Program-made: the position numbers and the translations under genes
From: Colwellia sp. C2M11
Lineage (GTDB): Bacteria; Pseudomonadota; Gammaproteobacteria; Enterobacterales; Alteromonadaceae
NCBI RefSeq assembly: GCF_018860915.1
Contig: NZ_JAHKQD010000039.1
Location: forward strand, 62,001-126,000
DNA length: 64,000 bases
Reading direction: 5' to 3'
Shown: positions 8,553 through 18,806 of the stretch, in pieces
How positions within the stretch are numbered: the first letter of the stretch is position 1
How the letters are laid out: every line of letters starts with the position of its first letter
Notes under the pieces: generated by a model
What the model saw: the letters and a program-made list of their open reading frames with translations, nothing else
Databases searched by the model: none
Told to the model about the DNA's origin: nothing

Positions 8553-10045
8553 ATCATTTTATCTGCTAACAAAAATTGTAATACTTGATCCATACGAATA
8601 TGCGGTAAAGGCTGGTTTTTTTTCAAACCATTCATAGGGAGAAAATTGATAAAGTTAAAAGCACACGCTTGCCAAAATTCTTTTTTTGGTAAATGTTCTG
8701 GAACAGAGCCAGGAAATAATGTAATTTTTTCCCTCGTTTTTAGCGTAATTTCGTCATTTAATGAGCTTTGATTAGTGCTGCTATGATCTGTATAGCCTTG
8801 AATAACGGAAACCTGCTGTCCTTTATGGAAACTTTTACCTGAAGTGGTACTTTTCACTGATGCTATCGCGAGCGTTTTCATTTCAATAGCTTCAAAATTT
8901 AGGTTATGTTTACTTTGAAAAATCAACTCATTAAATAGTGACACCATAGGTGCATGTTGTTCACCCGTTACGTGATCTGCCTTGGTCGCGGCAAAAAGTA
9001 ACTTATCAATTTTTGGAGAAAATAAACGCGAAAACAAACCTGATTTACCATAACTATAACTTTCTAAAATCATATCAATGGCTAGTTGTAAATCTGCAAA
9101 GCCTTCTGCGCCACCATTATTAGAGCATGAGTTTAATGGCGTCAAACAATCAGCTAAAACAATTTGTCGATCAAATCGTAAAAAGTGCTGCCGATAGAAT
9201 TTTTTAACCACTTCTTCTTTATACTCAATAAATCGGGCTCTTAACATCCCAATAAAACTATTATCACTGGCATTCTGGTAATCATTTCCATCAATATTTG
9301 TTAAGTTTGGAAAAGGAAAAAATTCTAAAATAGGTGCTCCAGCTAATTCAGCAGGTAAAATAAATCGTCCTGGTTGAATAACACTAAGCCCTAATTGATA
9401 ACGAAATGCGTGCAGTAAGTCAGTGTACTCTTTAGATAATTGCGCTAATAACTCCTCATCAGCTTCATCAAACGGATCTATACTAGCAACCTTGGTTAGA
9501 AAGCCCTGAGAGAACTCTAGACGCGGTGACGCTGTTAATAAGGCATGCGTTTGTTCAGACCATTGCTCATAAGTTTGTTTGAGCATAGGTAAGTCAAGTA
9601 ACCACTCACCAGGATAATCAGTTATATCAAGCGTTAATGTCGCCATATCTGCGGCATATTTTAGTAATGATTTCTGAGGCTGATAGCGAATAGCAAGACG
9701 CAGTTCACTAATACCATGGGTTGGCTCGGGCCATGTTGGATGCTCATTGGTCAGGGAAGCTATGGCTTTATCATAATCGAAACGTGGAATAGATAAATTT
9801 TTTTGCGGCACACGTTTAGCTGCTATAAAATTTCCATTATGTACAGGATCAAAAAAACTCAGTTTACTGCTATTTCCTTCGGTAATTAGCTGATTAACTA
9901 ACGACGTTATAAAGGCTGTTTTACCACTTCGACTTAAGCCAGTAACCGCTAGGTTGATATGTTGATCAAACGTACGGTTGAGTATTTCACCGGCTTTATT
10001 TTTTAATTTATCTAATCTCTTGATAAAGCTTCTCCGCATATGCAC
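8549..10045 (-). CDS. ycjX: YcjX-like P-loop protein (DUF463)
   Basis: YcjX is a conserved P-loop NTPase-fold protein of the DUF463 family. The Walker A motif TGLSRSGKTAFITSL lies near residue 36, and the DITDYPGEWLLDLP segment near 140 resembles a G3/switch region. Length (498 aa, or 496 from an alternative ATG at 10039) is in the family range. It is transcribed ahead of ycjF with a 4-nt overlap (ATGA). The molecular function is unknown; structural work on homologues describes a GTPase-like fold. Confidence 0.85.
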   Translation of the reverse strand: MHMRRSFIKRLDKLKNKAGEILNRTFDQHINLAVTGLSRSGKTAFITSLVNQLITEGNSSKLSFFDPVHNGNFIAAKRVPQKNLSIPRFDYDKAIASLTNEHPTWPEPTHGISELRLAIRYQPQKSLLKYAADMATLTLDITDYPGEWLLDLPMLKQTYEQWSEQTHALLTASPRLEFSQGFLTKVASIDPFDEADEELLAQLSKEYTDLLHAFRYQLGLSVIQPGRFILPAELAGAPILEFFPFPNLTNIDGNDYQNASDNSFIGMLRARFIEYKEEVVKKFYRQHFLRFDRQIVLADCLTPLNSCSNNGGAEGFADLQLAIDMILESYSYGKSGLFSRLFSPKIDKLLFAATKADHVTGEQHAPMVSLFNELIFQSKHNLNFEAIEMKTLAIASVKSTTSGKSFHKGQQVSVIQGYTDHSSTNQSSLNDEITLKTREKITLFPGSVPEHLPKKEFWQACAFNFINFLPMNGLKKNQPLPHIRMDQVLQFLLADKMI

Positions 10046-10125
10046 GAATAATTTTCTAGGGTAATGGTCAAAGTAGAAACCATAAAAGTAATTTTATCAT
10101 AATTACTTTTTTTCAAAAACAACAG

Positions 10126-11085
10126 TTAAATATTTGTATTTTTAGTTGCTTGAATTACCCAGCATAATTTACCTAAATCATGATCAATTGACGTCATATT
10201 AAACGAACTGAAGTTATCTTGTATCGAGGTTTGGATTTGATTAACATCAGTCATCGACCAAGCAGCTGCAACTTGATCTTCTAAGCGTTGCCTAAAGAAT
10301 AGTGTATTGGCTATGATAGTCGCAACACTTTCCCTATTAATATGCTTCCAGTTCATAATGACAGGTACTAACTCTTTGGCTAGTAAGTTGAACCAATCTA
10401 ATTGTGCTTCGTTATTACAAGCACTCTGCTGCTCTTTAAATAAGTTTAATAAATCCTTATTTTTGCTCTGAAATTGAGTTTGCTGTTCTAATGTTGGATT
10501 ATTTTTATCTTTAATTGTTTCACATAAGTTTGCAAAATCTTGTAAACCATCTAATAAGCCGTTGTTTGCTGATAATCTATTAATGATATTAATACCAACT
10601 TTACAATCGTCGGTAATAAATGATGATTCATGATGAATTAAAGCGATAAAACTGCCATTAGGTTTTAGAATTCGGTTTATTTCTAATACTGCGGCACTTG
10701 GTTCGGCATACTCAAAACCAAATTGACTAATAACAGCATCAAACTCTTGGTCTTTAAAAGCTAACTTTTCTGTCGGCATTTCACCATAAAATTTAACACT
10801 TTTAAGCGTATTATAAATAGGATCTGAAGGTTTAAACTTGGAAAGAGGATTAATAGCTGCTGCGTCTGAGCCATAAACATTAAAATAAGGATTAAATTTT
10901 TTAGCTAAAACAGCAAGTCCGCCATTGCCTGTGGCTACATCTAATATTTTTGCTGAGCTAGAAAATTGTTGAAATTCTTTATGCCAAAAATCTGCTATTT
11001 GTCCAACATAGCCTTGCTTGTGTTCTCCTTCTGCAAAACTATTAAGTGACTTTGTTGATGTCCAATAAGTACTCCAATGTTGCAT
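10126..11085 (-). CDS. Class I SAM-dependent methyltransferase
   Basis: The 319-aa protein has a SAM-binding Rossmann fold: motif I is AKILDVATGNGGLAVLA near residue 45, and FDAVISQFGFEYAEP and LKPNGSFIALIHHE are the typical post-I and motif III regions. The substrate cannot be told from sequence. A GGGAAA ribosome site precedes the ATG. It lies downstream of the TonB-dependent receptor gene on the same strand but is separated from it by a strong hairpin terminator, so it is probably a separate unit. Confidence 0.8.
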   Translation of the reverse strand: MQHWSTYWTSTKSLNSFAEGEHKQGYVGQIADFWHKEFQQFSSSAKILDVATGNGGLAVLAKKFNPYFNVYGSDAAAINPLSKFKPSDPIYNTLKSVKFYGEMPTEKLAFKDQEFDAVISQFGFEYAEPSAAVLEINRILKPNGSFIALIHHESSFITDDCKVGINIINRLSANNGLLDGLQDFANLCETIKDKNNPTLEQQTQFQSKNKDLLNLFKEQQSACNNEAQLDWFNLLAKELVPVIMNWKHINRESVATIIANTLFFRQRLEDQVAAAWSMTDVNQIQTSIQDNFSSFNMTSIDHDLGKLCWVIQATKNTNI

Positions 11086-11107
11086 TTTCCCTACCTATTA
11101 AAAAAGA

Positions 11108-11132
11108 AAAGGTGGGTATAATACCCACCTTT
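11108..11132 (-). terminator. Terminator of the TonB-receptor gene
   Basis: A GC-rich hairpin (AAAGGTGGGTAT and complement) lies about 48 nt beyond the stop of the receptor gene, and on the minus strand is followed by a T-rich run (TTTTCTTTTTT). This is a good intrinsic terminator. Confidence 0.8.
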
Positions 11133-11179
11133 ATTTTCGTATAACTTTCAGTTAACTAAAAGTTCATGCTAACTTATCT

Positions 11180-13810
11180 TTAGAAAGTTTGAGATAAACG
11201 AACATAAGTAATACGTCCGTATGCATCATAAAGATCAAAGTTATAGTTACGACCGCCGAAGCTGCTTAACTGTGGCTCTTTTTCAAACGCATTTTGCATA
11301 CCAATAGAGATCTTAGTACCTGTTGATAAGCTATAAGTTGCTTGAAGATCGTGTGTGATCCAAGTAGCAATGTTACCTGTACGCTCAACACCACCACCAT
11401 CTACTTGTGTTACATCTTCATACTGAGAACCAATCATGTTCATGTTCCATGTTAGGTCAAAGTTATCCCAAGAGTAGCTGTTGCTTAACGTAGCACGTTG
11501 TTGTGGTTCACCTGTATCTTTAATAGTGTTACGGCCACCATCAATGATGCTATCGAACTGATGGCTAAACTGTAATGTTTGTCTTAAAGTACCAGCATTA
11601 CCAAAATCAAATGTAGTATTTAGGTTTAAATCAAGACCACTAATTTCCCATTTACCTTCATTCGCGTAACCTTGAGTAATTAAATCAATACCACCGTTAG
11701 CTAAACGTGTTACACCTAAACCAGCAGGAATTGGGTCACCTGTTTGCTCACGAGTAAGAATTGTTTCAGAACCGAAGAAACGGATCATGTTTTCAATTTC
11801 AATCTCATAGTAATCAGCAGAGAAGTTTAACCAATCTGTTGGCTGGTAAGCTAAACCTAAAGAGATTTGCTTAGAAGACTCAGAACCCATTTCAGCATTA
11901 GCTAAAGTGATTGCACTAACTTGAACATCACAACCTTCAGCTAAACCTAAGTTAAGACATGATGGATCATCTGAAACACTTGGGTTATCAGGAGCCGGTT
12001 TAGCAGTAAGAATATCTAGTGTAGGTGCACGGAAACCTTCACCGTATGATGCACGTAATACTAAGTTATCAGTTGCATCATATTTTACAGAAATTTTAGG
12101 AGAGAAATCACTACCGTAATCAGAGTAGTTATCATAACGACCAGCGATAGTGAACTCTAAACCTTCCTTAACAGGAAATAAGGCTTCAAAATAAGCACTT
12201 TTAAGGTCACGACCACCACCAGCACTATTACCAGCAGAACCACCAACTTGACCAGCTTCAGACAAAGAGTCATAAGTATCAGAGTAATCTTCTTTACGGT
12301 ATTCAGCACCAACAACAGCTTGTAAAGTACCACCATCCATTTCCATTACATCAAATGCAACAGAGCCGAAAACTTCTTCTTGTTCAAACGTACCGATACG
12401 TGATGTAGTAACATTTAAACCAGATAATAATGTAGCGTAATCACTTCTTTCAGCATCAGTAGTAAAACGTGTACCGAACGGGTCATTGATCATATATGCG
12501 CCGCTATCAATAGCAACACGAGCATTAGAGCCCATTAAGTAACCACGACCTATTTCATAAGTTTTAGTTTTGTTTTTACGTACACCAAAATCAACAAAAG
12601 CTCCACCGATGTTACCTTCAACACCAACTAGAAAGTCAGTTGACCAGTTATCAACTTCACTATCACGGTTACCTAACGCAGCAAAACGATGGCGGAAGCC
12701 AACTTCTTGAGGACCCTGACCTGAAGTAGACTCTTGATAAAATGGGCTATCTGGGTTAGTTGGGTTATTTGGGCTATCAGCAGACATAAATGCGCCAACA
12801 CCGGCATCATTCAATGTTGGAGCGTAACGACCAAACGATTTAGTTTTTGCTATTAATGTATGAGAAAATATTTTCCAATCATCATTAATTTCATATTCAG
12901 CTTTCAAGAAACCAGACGTGTTACCTGTTGATGCTTCGTTCGCATTTGTAGCATTGAAGTTATATGCACAAAAATCATCACCAGCCATGAAGAAATCTTG
13001 TAAACCATCACATTCTGCAGCAGAAAGAATTGAACTTAATCCACCTGCATCATCTTCACCAAGGTAGCCTCCAGGTCTTACCCAGTTTGCACCAAAGCTT
13101 GACGCACCAGGCTCAACCCAGTCATATGCGTTTTCAAAAATAATGTCACGGTTGTTCCAAGAAACACCACCAATTACAGAAGCTTTATCAGTTGAAGCAC
13201 CAAATACAGCAGAGCCTTCTTCGCGATCACCACCTTCATTTGGTAAACTAACGTCTGAAGCACCTAAACGTAACTCAGCACCAGTAAAGTTTTTTCTAGT
13301 GATAATGTTAATAACACCGGCAATAGCATCAGAACCATATACCGCAGAAGCACCATCAGATAATATTTCAATTCTTTCTACCGCTGCCATAGGGATAGAG
13401 TTTAAATCTTGTGAATTACCTGTTGATGGAGATTTAGGTAAACGACGACCATCTACTAAGATTAAAGAACGTTCAGAGCCTAAGCCACGTAAGTTAACTT
13501 GAGAAATACCTTGCGCAGAACTACCTGATTGTGGACGGAAAGAACCTGCAGAGTTAAAACTAGTATTACGTAATAAATCAGATACTGAAGTTTGGCCTGA
13601 GAAATCAATTGCTGCACGGTCAATAACAGTAACAGGGATTGAACCTTCTAAATCGGTACGTTTAATACGAGAACCTGTTACTGAAATTCTTTCTACTTCT
13701 TCAGCACCATTTTCTGCTGAAAATGCTGACGTTGAAATTGATGCAGTTGCCGCAGCACCAAACATCATAGCTAGACGAATTGCCTTAGCTAATTTGCTAT
13801 TGTTATACAT
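11180..13810 (-). CDS. TonB-dependent outer membrane receptor
   Basis: This 876-aa protein is an outer membrane receptor importing a ligand with TonB energy. It has a signal peptide (MYNNSKLAKAIRLAMMFGAAATASISTSAFSA is hydrophobic and ends at an AxA-type site), a plug domain (VERISVTGSRIKR, then LRGLGSERSLILVDGRRLP and VERIEILSDGASAVYGSDAIAGVINI), and a beta-barrel ending in aromatic Phe (VRLSQTF). The start at 13810 is preferred over 13828 because GGGAG lies 5 nt before it. The plug resembles the oar-like/omp receptor group common in Alteromonadales. The ligand is unknown. A hairpin terminator follows. Confidence 0.9.
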   Translation of the reverse strand: MYNNSKLAKAIRLAMMFGAAATASISTSAFSAENGAEEVERISVTGSRIKRTDLEGSIPVTVIDRAAIDFSGQTSVSDLLRNTSFNSAGSFRPQSGSSAQGISQVNLRGLGSERSLILVDGRRLPKSPSTGNSQDLNSIPMAAVERIEILSDGASAVYGSDAIAGVINIITRKNFTGAELRLGASDVSLPNEGGDREEGSAVFGASTDKASVIGGVSWNNRDIIFENAYDWVEPGASSFGANWVRPGGYLGEDDAGGLSSILSAAECDGLQDFFMAGDDFCAYNFNATNANEASTGNTSGFLKAEYEINDDWKIFSHTLIAKTKSFGRYAPTLNDAGVGAFMSADSPNNPTNPDSPFYQESTSGQGPQEVGFRHRFAALGNRDSEVDNWSTDFLVGVEGNIGGAFVDFGVRKNKTKTYEIGRGYLMGSNARVAIDSGAYMINDPFGTRFTTDAERSDYATLLSGLNVTTSRIGTFEQEEVFGSVAFDVMEMDGGTLQAVVGAEYRKEDYSDTYDSLSEAGQVGGSAGNSAGGGRDLKSAYFEALFPVKEGLEFTIAGRYDNYSDYGSDFSPKISVKYDATDNLVLRASYGEGFRAPTLDILTAKPAPDNPSVSDDPSCLNLGLAEGCDVQVSAITLANAEMGSESSKQISLGLAYQPTDWLNFSADYYEIEIENMIRFFGSETILTREQTGDPIPAGLGVTRLANGGIDLITQGYANEGKWEISGLDLNLNTTFDFGNAGTLRQTLQFSHQFDSIIDGGRNTIKDTGEPQQRATLSNSYSWDNFDLTWNMNMIGSQYEDVTQVDGGGVERTGNIATWITHDLQATYSLSTGTKISIGMQNAFEKEPQLSSFGGRNYNFDLYDAYGRITYVRLSQTF

Positions 13811-13828
13811 GTTTACTCCCTGGATCAC

Positions 13829-14449
13829 ATTTGTGATTGGTTTGTTATTTGTTTGTTTTTTATACGTTTCGAGACTATTTTGCCCCGTAAACTTTTTTGA
13901 ACGAGTCGTATGACCTGATCTGTCGCTTATGATATTAAACGGTATCAGCTCATACCGTCAATACCATTTATAACCATTTGGTAAGGTTTTTCACATTCAG
14001 ACATATTAAGTAACATAAAAAAAAACAGGAAAAACAGAGAATTCAACAATAAATCACTATAAAACAGTTGCTTAATGGTGTTTGCTTTTATTATTGTTTT
14101 AACTGAACCTTTTCATAAAAAGATAAATATTATTTTAAATTTTAAAAATAATATTTATCACCAAGAACAAATAACAACTTAAAAACAACAACTTAAAACA
14201 ATGCCATTTATTTATACCTAATTAATCAATTCCAAATATTTCCATCCAAAATAAAAAATAACATAATAAAATCAATAACTAAAAATAATAAAATACCCAA
14301 CTGTAAATATATGATTACAAAAGCCAATTTTTTCTTATTAGCTTTTGTAAGGGTTAGTAATATAAAAGACTTATTTTTATAAAATCATTCCTATTTCAAG
14401 TGCTACAATGACAATGAAATTTGCTGCGGCTCTTACATTAGGTTAAATA
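13829..14449. other. Divergent regulatory region, TonB receptor / priC
   Basis: This 621-bp AT-rich gap holds the divergent promoters of the receptor gene and priC. A 7-bp inverted repeat, ACGGTAT-CAGCTC-ATACCGT at 13939-13958, lies about 130 bp before the receptor start and could be an operator, but the binding protein is unknown. I saw no gene, repeat family or riboswitch here. Confidence 0.4.
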
Positions 14450-15082
14450 ATGAACTCTATTGAGCGTTTGTCTGTGTTACTAGAAACACTCGAAGCGAAA
14501 GCTAAACAAACAGATATACAAAATACACAACGCAAAGCACACCGTTTAATTGAAAATAACAATTTATTTTCATCAACGCTATTTGTTAGTCAAAGTGATC
14601 AATTTATTCCATATATAAAAGAAACTAAACGAAAAATATCAGAATTTTCTCGTTTAGTTGCAGCCAATAAAGTAGAGCTTTCAAGGTTAGTGTTACTACA
14701 AATCGAACAGCAAATATCTGCTATATCTATTGCATTACAATCAAATGCTGTGATGCACCAGGCTGCCACCTTAAGTTTTGATGCAAACAAAAAAGTTCGT
14801 ATAAAAAAAGCAAAAGAAAAGCAAGCGAACAAATACAGCGCACTCACTAAAAACATTATGTTAAATAGCCATCAGCTGTATCAAAAATTAAACGAACATC
14901 ATGAATTTGAACGACGTTTAATGGATATGCTTAGTGAGCGAGAAAATGCGCGGTTACGGTGTAAAAACCATGAAAGCGAAAAAATATCAATGGAAGTACT
15001 TGCTTTACATCAACGCCTTGGCCGTTGTCGTCAAGCAATTTCAGCAATTGAACGTGATATAGAGTTTGCTGAAAAACGTTAA
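14450..15082 (+). CDS. priC: Primosomal replication protein PriC
   Basis: PriC helps reload the replicative helicase at stalled forks. This 210-aa, all-helical, basic protein carries the family pattern in its C-terminal half: LYQKLNEHHEFERRLMDMLSERENARLR, then LHQRLGRCRQAISAIERDIE. Sequence similarity in this small family is low, but length, helical content and the ERRL..M...E and RCRQA segments fit. It is transcribed alone, divergent from the receptor gene. Confidence 0.75.
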   Translation: MNSIERLSVLLETLEAKAKQTDIQNTQRKAHRLIENNNLFSSTLFVSQSDQFIPYIKETKRKISEFSRLVAANKVELSRLVLLQIEQQISAISIALQSNAVMHQAATLSFDANKKVRIKKAKEKQANKYSALTKNIMLNSHQLYQKLNEHHEFERRLMDMLSERENARLRCKNHESEKISMEVLALHQRLGRCRQAISAIERDIEFAEKR

Positions 15083-15176
15083 AATTTATTACCTTATTTC
15101 ATACGAATAAGAATGGCATATAAATAAATCTAAGGTTAATATTAGAGACTAATAAATTAATAATAAGAAGGCAACT

Positions 15177-15449
15177 ATGAAAATATCTGATGACATCCAT
15201 AATTATTATGAAAAATTAGTAATGCAACATTTTACTTTATCTAAGTTTGATGAAAAATATGATGAAGATTTTATTGCAGATCTTACATGCGTTGTATTAA
15301 ATCAACTACCTACTCGTTATATTCGTCATGAAGTTGATATGGCTTTTTACTTGCCTGCATCTGAGCGCTTTGAAATGGAATCAAAAGTAAAAGTGGCCAT
15401 AACAAAATCTCTTGAATTTATGAATATGCAACACTCAAATAATGATTAA
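15177..15449 (+). CDS. ComFB-like late competence development protein
   Basis: The 90-aa protein matches the ComFB family: IHNYYEKLVMQHF, the acidic FDEKYDEDFIADLTCVVLNQLPTRYIRHEVDMAFYL core with the conserved LN.LP.RYI..EVDM pattern. It is named after a Bacillus competence-locus protein; some homologues bind cyclic dinucleotides, and it lies next to a GGDEF protein, which makes a signalling link possible but unproved. Confidence 0.75.
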   Translation: MKISDDIHNYYEKLVMQHFTLSKFDEKYDEDFIADLTCVVLNQLPTRYIRHEVDMAFYLPASERFEMESKVKVAITKSLEFMNMQHSNND

Positions 15450-15629
15450 ATTTAAAAATATTAATATAGGGAAGCGAATCTAGGTATTGACGATATACAT
15501 ATGATCCTTTATTAAATTAAAGTTAGCTCAAAGATTTAACGCTCTTATATCTGTAAAATCCCCACTATAACCTAATGTTTAATAACACTTCTAGCTCTGA
15601 ATTAATTAAAGCATCAACCTAGCCAGTTG

Positions 15630-18002
15630 TTAATTCTTAGGTTTAAAGGTTTTTTCCCACAAGCTAACTTGATTGCGCCCTAGAGATTTTGATTTAAAGA
15701 GTGCTAAATCTGCTTGTTCAATTAATTCTGATGGTGTTTTAGCATTAAATTTAATGGAGGCAACACCAAAACTACAGGTAACAGAAATATTGTTAAAGCT
15801 ACTAGCCTCAACCTTTTGACGAATATTTTCAGCAATATCCATTGCTTGCTCTTTTGGAGCTCCAGGTAAAACAATACAGAACTCTTCTCCGCCAAAACGT
15901 GCAACAATGTCATTTTGACGCACACTATTTTGTAGAATATTAGCGACAGCACTAAGCACAGAATCTCCCGTACTGTGTCCATAACTATCATTTACTTCCT
16001 TAAAATGATCGATATCTACCATAAGAATGCAATACTCACTAAGCCTTGTAGTATCGACAAAATCTCTATTCATAAAATCAAATAAAATTCGACGATTATA
16101 GCAATTAGTCAGTGGGTCGCGAGCTGCTAAATAATCTAGTTCTTTATTTCGTTTGTTTGAATCGACAAACCTTTTATATATAAATAATACGGCAAGCAAG
16201 CAAATAACCAATAACGAAGCTAATGCAACACTGGCATATTTATTTTTAGTAAGCTCTAATTCAGAAATAATTCTTGCTTGCGCAGCTATTTCAATTTCAG
16301 TATTTTTCTTAAGTAATTGAAGCTGATCAAGTCTTACTTTTTCCTTTAACGATTTCAGCTCTTCTTCCATTTTATGTGAATACAAATTCGCTTTAGCTAA
16401 AACTAATTCTTCTTCCTCTCTTTCATCTTGAATAACTTTAGATAGTGCTATTTCATTTTCAGCATAACCTAATGACTCTGCAATATTCCCTCTTCTCTTT
16501 TCTAATTTTCTAAGCTCTCGATAGGCATATAACGTCTGATATTTTGTGTTGATTTTAGTCGACAATTCTAATGATTTTTTTAGTAAACTAACGGCTTCAT
16601 CACTATTCATATCACTAAGCAGCGCTGCCAATGGTGTTTGCGCTTTAATTTGATATAACTCATTACCTCCTTTAATCGCTTGCGCCAACGATTCTCTATA
16701 ATACGCTATAGCCTGACTATTCTCTTGCTGTGCTCGATAAATATTGCCGATGATGCGTGCCGAAGTAGAGCCTTTTAGGTAATCATTTTCCTTTTGGTAA
16801 ATTTTATAAGCTTTTTTCGCCATAACATGAGCAGATTGATACTTTTCGTCATTTAAATCAATCACTGCCAACTCTCTTAATGCTGAAGCAAGCGTTTTTG
16901 TCTCAATCTGTTCTTCAGGCAAATCAATAGTAAACTGATAAAACGAACGGGCTTGTCCGAATTGCTTCAATCGAGTGTATATAAGACCCATTTGATTGGA
17001 TGCTTTTCCCATACTGCTAAAATCTTTAATTTTAGTGAAGTACAGGTAAGCCTCATAAATAGCGGTCAACGACTTTTCATATTGACCAATATTGCGATAA
17101 ATTATGCCCGCGCCTATCAGCGCTTTGGCACGCCCAGCAGGATCCTCGATTTGCTCATGTATTTCTAAACCACGGACTGAATATTCTAACGCAACAACGT
17201 AGTTTTCAAGGTAGCGCTCCGCCTCTGCAAGTGTATTCAACGTACGTGCCATTAATTTTTTATCTTGTAAAGCAGTAAATACATCTAACGCTTTTCTATA
17301 AAAAAATGCCGTTTTTTCTCTATTCCTCAGTCGTTTGTACGACTGAGCTAGATTTTTATAGGTTTCGCCAAGATGTCTTTGTACAATTTTATCATCTACT
17401 TTAAGATACTTTAGCGCTTGAGAATATTGCTCAATAGCATCGTTATAGTGCTTTTTTTCATAATAACCAGCTCCTTTGGTTATGAGAATAAGCGCTATGG
17501 ATAAATCTTGTTTGGATTTTTCAGCTAAAGGAAGTAATTCATCAAGTATTTTATTTGCTTCATCATATCGTCTAGCCAAAATAAGCATAGTAGCATAATC
17601 AACCGAAGAACTAATTAAGCGCTTATTCTCATTAATTTTTTTGTAAAGAATAGTAGCTTCTAAAAAATGATATAACGACTGTTCAATATCTTTTGAGTCG
17701 CGCGCCAGTTCGCCTAATAAATAATGTGAATGTGCACTCAAACGATGATTTTTATTATTTTGCGATAACAAGAGTGCTTCGTTAGCTAATGCCGTGCTTT
17801 GCTTTTTATCTTTATATTTAAGTGATTTGGCTTGCTTTAAAAGCGCTAATTCCGGTGAGTTATCAGTATATTTATCAATAGTAGAAATCGATGAGTTTTT
17901 TTCTGCTGAGTAAGCTGTATTAGAACAAAAAAGTAGAATACCAACTAAAAATAAACATATTGTGTACTTACAAATTAAACAATAATGTTTTTTAAAAATC
18001 AT
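15630..18002 (-). CDS. TPR-repeat diguanylate cyclase (GGDEF)
   Basis: This large protein should make cyclic di-GMP. It has an N-terminal signal/anchor segment (CLFLVGILLFCSNTAYSA), a long run of tetratricopeptide-like repeats (about 80-480) typical of periplasmic sensing modules, a coiled coil, one transmembrane helix (YASVALASLLVICLLAVLFIY), and a C-terminal GGDEF domain with active-site motif RFGGEEF. An RxxD inhibitory site (RQND) lies five residues before it, so product inhibition is likely. The ATG at 18002 is preferred over 18077 because it places the signal segment at the N terminus; the earlier start adds 25 odd residues. The TPR region probably senses a periplasmic partner. Confidence 0.87.
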   Translation of the reverse strand: MIFKKHYCLICKYTICLFLVGILLFCSNTAYSAEKNSSISTIDKYTDNSPELALLKQAKSLKYKDKKQSTALANEALLLSQNNKNHRLSAHSHYLLGELARDSKDIEQSLYHFLEATILYKKINENKRLISSSVDYATMLILARRYDEANKILDELLPLAEKSKQDLSIALILITKGAGYYEKKHYNDAIEQYSQALKYLKVDDKIVQRHLGETYKNLAQSYKRLRNREKTAFFYRKALDVFTALQDKKLMARTLNTLAEAERYLENYVVALEYSVRGLEIHEQIEDPAGRAKALIGAGIIYRNIGQYEKSLTAIYEAYLYFTKIKDFSSMGKASNQMGLIYTRLKQFGQARSFYQFTIDLPEEQIETKTLASALRELAVIDLNDEKYQSAHVMAKKAYKIYQKENDYLKGSTSARIIGNIYRAQQENSQAIAYYRESLAQAIKGGNELYQIKAQTPLAALLSDMNSDEAVSLLKKSLELSTKINTKYQTLYAYRELRKLEKRRGNIAESLGYAENEIALSKVIQDEREEEELVLAKANLYSHKMEEELKSLKEKVRLDQLQLLKKNTEIEIAAQARIISELELTKNKYASVALASLLVICLLAVLFIYKRFVDSNKRNKELDYLAARDPLTNCYNRRILFDFMNRDFVDTTRLSEYCILMVDIDHFKEVNDSYGHSTGDSVLSAVANILQNSVRQNDIVARFGGEEFCIVLPGAPKEQAMDIAENIRQKVEASSFNNISVTCSFGVASIKFNAKTPSELIEQADLALFKSKSLGRNQVSLWEKTFKPKN

Positions 18003-18077
18003 TAAAATATAAAAAGGCTCACTCTGCCAAGTAAAAATAACCGAAGGTAATCGATTTAAAGTAGAGAACAGCATCAT

Positions 18078-18639
18078 ATATGATCGCCTAAATCTTACCC
18101 GTTAACAGGGCTATCCATAATTATGTTAATCGATAAAGTATATATTGTGTGATGTCGAATTAACACTCTAAAAATAAAAATGCTTATATAAATTTTATTT
18201 TTATTCATAAAATTGAACTAATTACGAATATAGTTTCACTACTTATGAATTGTGAATAAGCAACTTCAGTGACTTTTACCACTTAATGATGAGGAGTTGA
18301 TATTACTTATGAGTTATTTGAAATTGAATTTCTCGATTTAACCTGAATATTTTTGCCTCTTGCTTCATACCTCCTCATTATTTAAACGCATAATACTAAC
18401 TTACCTGAGCTCAGCTTAAAAAATTTATTTATTGAAACTCAACATTTAAAATACAGCATCAAACAAAATATGGCTAACTTTTCTAAAGGCATCTTTTTTA
18501 CAACGTGTTCTTAAAGGTTTCCAAGAGGAATTATTTCGATAGTAATAAATACCATTGCGGCAATGGAGATAAGGAATTTTAGTGGCAATCATGTAGCACC
18601 CCATGTAGCAAATCAGCTAAAAGGATGTGTAAGTCATTG
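18078..18639. other. Chromosomal gap left of the transposon
   Basis: This AT-rich stretch carries the promoter of the GGDEF gene at its left end and, before transposon insertion, was joined to the sequence 3' of ffs. No gene is seen. If ffs originally had a terminator, part of it may now lie here, over 30 kb from ffs, but I could not identify one. Confidence 0.4.
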
Positions 18640-18644
18640 AATTT
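18640..18644. repeat. Left target-site duplication
   Basis: AATTT immediately before the left transposon end is repeated at 49040-49044 immediately after the right end. A 5-bp duplication is the normal product of Tn7-like transposition. Confidence 0.88.
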
Positions 18645-18760
18645 TGTTGATACAACCATCCTTTGACAAAAAACAAAAAAGTAATATCCATAAAATCAAT
18701 ACAGTAAAATAAAACAATCATCCTTTGACATATAAAAAGAAAACCATCCTTTGACAAAAT
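18645..18760. repeat. Left end with three TnsB-type binding sites
   Basis: Three direct copies of a motif around CATCCTTTGACA occur: 18652-18672 (ACAACCATCCTTTGACA), 18714-18733 (ACAATCATCCTTTGACA) and 18739-18760 (AAAACCATCCTTTGACA). The first is joined to the terminal TGTTGAT. Three spaced sites at the left end is the arrangement known for Tn7 and its relatives. The third site stops 10 bp before the guide-unit terminator hairpin. Confidence 0.85.
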
Positions 18761-18769
18761 ATATGTAAT

Positions 18770-18806
18770 AGTAAAACATATGTAATAAAATTACATATGT
18801 TTTACT
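18770..18806 (-). terminator. Hairpin terminator of the orphan guide unit
   Basis: A perfect 17-bp stem (AGTAAAACATATGTAAT and complement) with a 3-nt loop begins exactly where the second diverged CRISPR repeat ends on the minus strand. A T-rich tract (ATATATTTTG) follows 11 nt or so later rather than at once, so termination strength is uncertain, but the position argues that it closes the guide transcript. Confidence 0.7.

Noticed and set aside
13143-13502. Long antisense open frame inside the TonB receptor gene
   Set aside because: Shadow of a strongly coding sequence on the other strand; no independent support.
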